A DNA stretch of 6,741 bases from DASWUD01 sp036401755 (GTDB lineage: Bacteria; Pseudomonadota; Gammaproteobacteria; Thiohalomonadales; Thiohalomonadaceae), in assembly GCA_036401755.1 (NCBI GenBank), contig DASWUD010000273.1, forward strand, positions 1 through 6,741, written 5' to 3'. The notes under the pieces are model-generated. The model made no database searches, was not told the origin of the DNA, and saw only the letters and a list, made by a program, of their open reading frames with translations. Each line of letters starts with the position of its first letter. Within the stretch, counting starts at the first letter, position 1. A program made the position numbers and the translations under genes. Positions 4,874-6,741 of the stretch are shown piece by piece.

Positions 4874-6685
4874 CTATGGGGTGTAAACGGCTATGGCGAC
4901 ATCACTATCACCAGATGTGACGACTCTACCTGCCGCCACGATCTTTCCGTCGGCTTTGATGGCAATCGCCTGTGCTTCACTCTCTCCCCCAAAGTCAGTG
5001 ACGACCATACCATCACCGCCGAAGGTTGTGTCGAGCGTGCCATTGGTGTTGTAGCGGGCCAAGGCAAAATCCTGGTTGGTGAGGCTACTCGTTATGCTAT
5101 CGACATCGCCTACTGACCCTGCCGCAACCAGTTTCCCATCCGACTGGATGGCCAGGTCAAGGGCGAAATTATAGAAAGGCTTTATCGCAGTGGTTACCAC
5201 GCCGGTATCGCCGAAATTAGAGTCGGGGCTACCGTCGGTGTTATAGCGGGCCAAAACAAAGGCATAACCATTCATTTCAGAATAGCCTGCTACCACTATC
5301 TTGTGGTCGGAAGGCTGAATGACAACGCTCATTCCAACATCCAATGCCCCGATGTCGGTGGTCTCGTAGCCGTAGCCGCTTGTTCCAAAGGTGTTATCGA
5401 GCGTGCCATCACTGTTATAGCGCAGCAGGACAATATCTAGGTTACCGGTCCCGTTTACCTCGGAAGATCCTGCCACGACAATAGCGCCATCGGGCTGGAT
5501 GGCGACGGCATAGGCGGCGTCACTGGAGCCCGCTAGTCCAGTAATCACCATGCCGCCCGTACCGAAGGAGGTATCGAGGGCGCCATTCGCATCCAGCCTA
5601 GCCAGAGCGATGTCTTCGGCTATGACGCCATTGCCGTCAGGGTTTGTTCCGGTAAAACCCACCACGACAATACCACCATCGGGCTGGATGGTGACGGCAG
5701 TAGCAGTATCATAGGCTGTTCCCAAATCGATGCCCTGATAACTACCCAGGCCGAACGACATGTCCGGGTCGCCGTTGGCAGCGAGACGTCCTACGATAAG
5801 GTCTCCGCTGTCGCCATAGCCAGCCACCACAATTTTTTGGTCGGAAGGCTGAATAGCGATAGCCGTCACTTTGCCTGCCAGGACACCACTGAAGTCCCTG
5901 CTGCCGCTAGAACCAAAGGTGGTGTCGAGCGTGCCGTCGGTGTTGTAGCGTGTCAGGAACGGGCCAGTAGAGTTACCGGCCACGAGAATTTTTCCGTCGG
6001 TCTGAACAGCAACGTCACTTGCCGATTTCGATATGTTCGGAGTGAGGTCGACCACCTTGCCATCACCGTCAAAGGTGGGGTCTAGCTGGTTAGCGGTCCA
6101 CAGTGCGTAGAGGGTGACATTGGCCGTGCCCATAGCAAATGTTTGCGACGCTGCATACGTCGTCCCACTCCCATCGGCCTGAGTATTCCAACCAGCGAAG
6201 TCATTGCCGGTCTTAACCAGGCTACCGCTATTATCGAGTACCGATGCCATCTGCCCTGTTTCGTAATGGACCGCATCAGTAGGGATAGTACCACCGGTAT
6301 TGCCGTTACCATTATAGGTGACGGTATAGGTCGGGTTTGTTGTCCACTTTGCATACAGTGTGACATTGGCAGAACCCATGGCAAAGGTTTGAGCGGGTGT
6401 GTATGTCGTACCGTTGCCATCGGCCTGCGTGTTCCAGCCGGCAAATGAGAAACCGGTTTTAGCCAGATTACCGGTATTCCCAAGAACTGTGACCGTTTTT
6501 CCTGCCGCGTACTTGTTAGTGTCAGCTGGTACGCTGCCACCGGTGCTGCCGTTACCTTCGTAAGTAACCGTGTAAGTCGGCGCTGTGGAGCTCGCTGCGC
6601 CATCACTGCCGCCACCTCCTCCACAACCAGTGAAGTGTGCGGTTACGAGGACCAAAAATGCTAATCGAGTTAACGATTTGAACAT
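4874..6685 (-). CDS. Secreted lipoprotein with two InlB/Flg_new repeats and seven delta-60 repeats
   Basis: A 603-residue protein. Residues 1-21 look like a lipoprotein signal peptide: basic N-terminus, hydrophobic LAFLVLVTA and a lipobox-like FTG before C21. Five glycines and a Ser/Ala/Thr-rich linker follow, and Gly at +2 favours the outer membrane. Residues 38-114 and 120-196 are two InlB B-repeat (Listeria-Bacteroides, Flg_new) modules sharing YTVTY-GNG-TGG, FAGWNTQADG and ANVTLYA-W. Residues 201-603 are seven delta-60-type repeats (starting at about 201, 252, 306, 369, 428, 486 and 550) with the pattern LDTTFG-x-G then AIQPDGKIVVAG then ALARYNTDG. The role is unknown; the modules suggest a surface protein with an adhesive or binding function and perhaps a beta-propeller. 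The start at 6685 is supported by AGGAGG (6694-6699) 8 bases upstream. It is convergent with tusE, and its downstream terminator has been split by the IS element. Confidence 0.88.
   Translation of the reverse strand: MFKSLTRLAFLVLVTAHFTGCGGGGGSDGAASSTAPTYTVTYEGNGSTGGSVPADTNKYAAGKTVTVLGNTGNLAKTGFSFAGWNTQADGNGTTYTPAQTFAMGSANVTLYAKWTTNPTYTVTYNGNGNTGGTIPTDAVHYETGQMASVLDNSGSLVKTGNDFAGWNTQADGSGTTYAASQTFAMGTANVTLYALWTANQLDPTFDGDGKVVDLTPNISKSASDVAVQTDGKILVAGNSTGPFLTRYNTDGTLDTTFGSSGSRDFSGVLAGKVTAIAIQPSDQKIVVAGYGDSGDLIVGRLAANGDPDMSFGLGSYQGIDLGTAYDTATAVTIQPDGGIVVVGFTGTNPDGNGVIAEDIALARLDANGALDTSFGTGGMVITGLAGSSDAAYAVAIQPDGAIVVAGSSEVNGTGNLDIVLLRYNSDGTLDNTFGTSGYGYETTDIGALDVGMSVVIQPSDHKIVVAGYSEMNGYAFVLARYNTDGSPDSNFGDTGVVTTAIKPFYNFALDLAIQSDGKLVAAGSVGDVDSITSSLTNQDFALARYNTNGTLDTTFGGDGMVVTDFGGESEAQAIAIKADGKIVAAGRVVTSGDSDVAIAVYTP
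4877..6085 (-). repeat. Seven tandem delta-60 coding repeats
   Basis: Seven units of about 51-64 codons, each beginning near (T/A)LDTTFG and ending near ARYNTDG. At DNA level, segments such as GTCGGAAGGCTGAAT (5307-5321 and 5843-5857) and the block encoding GTLDTTFG recur nearly unchanged, showing duplication with later divergence. Loop lengths between the AG strand and the ARYN strand vary most. Confidence 0.85.
6098..6574 (-). repeat. Two tandem InlB/Flg_new-type coding repeats (246-bp period)
   Basis: The units at 6344-6574 and 6098-6328 encode 77 residues each, separated by a 5-residue linker, with many identical residues including the conserved W of FAGWNTQADG and the closing LYA-W. High similarity points to a tandem duplication. 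Confidence 0.85.
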
Positions 6686-6741
6686 GACACAGACCTCCTG
6701 TCTTATTACATTAAACGCTATGACATTTCTAGCCTGACCAA

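Noticed and set aside
4877..6574. Repeated DNA considered as a possible CRISPR array
   Set aside because: The repeats are long, divergent and in frame with protein repeat families; there are no short identical repeats with unique spacers.
6082..6624. 180-codon minus-strand frame inside the lipoprotein gene
   Set aside because: It is a shifted shadow of the two InlB-type repeats; the main frame has a signal peptide, ribosome site and known repeat families.
6700..6741. Promoter for the lipoprotein gene
   Set aside because: AT-rich stretches such as TTTAATGTAATAA occur on the minus strand, but no -35/-10 pair with acceptable spacing could be defined before the window ends.

Overview
The window looks like a chromosomal segment of a gammaproteobacterium. 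The first gene encodes the RlmK half of a fused RlmKL-type 23S rRNA methyltransferase, an arrangement typical of that class. A TusE/DsrC-family protein and an IS4-type element very close to that of E. coli also fit. The TusE/DsrC protein, the hemerythrin and the large repeat lipoprotein would suit a sulfur-metabolising or microaerophilic lineage, but that is inference and I cannot name a genus.

Layout. Positions 1-1050 (+) hold the 3' part of rlmKL, whose 5' half lies outside the window. A 252-base gap with three short palindromes follows. Then come a bacteriohemerythrin (1303-1770, +), a 321-base gap with a 9-bp inverted repeat and a small leader ORF, and a Crp/Fnr-type regulator (2092-2721, +). 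After another gap, a tusE/dsrC-family gene (2986-3318, +) has its own recognisable sigma-70-like promoter. An IS4-family element (about 3360-4790) with a transposase on the minus strand comes next. The window ends with a large lipoprotein gene on the minus strand (4874-6685) carrying two InlB/Flg_new-type repeats and seven delta-60 repeats.

The best-supported story is the IS insertion. An 11-bp duplication (GGCTTGATGCC) flanks the element. Removing the element and one copy rebuilds a strong rho-independent hairpin with an A-tract on one side and a T-tract on the other. The element therefore landed in the shared bidirectional terminator between the convergent tusE and lipoprotein genes. The IS end next to tusE supplies a new terminator-like hairpin. 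Lipoprotein transcription now points into the transposase gene, which is guarded by a 15-bp hairpin plus U-tract directly before its start codon. The transposase itself carries a one-base frameshift in an otherwise complete 443-residue reading frame with the DDE residues intact.

Hemerythrin and the Crp/Fnr regulator lie side by side in a stretch visibly less GC-rich than rlmKL. They may form an oxygen- or redox-related pair, but no shared operator was found. I do not see a clearly new defence or metabolic system here; the findings are local structures worth testing.
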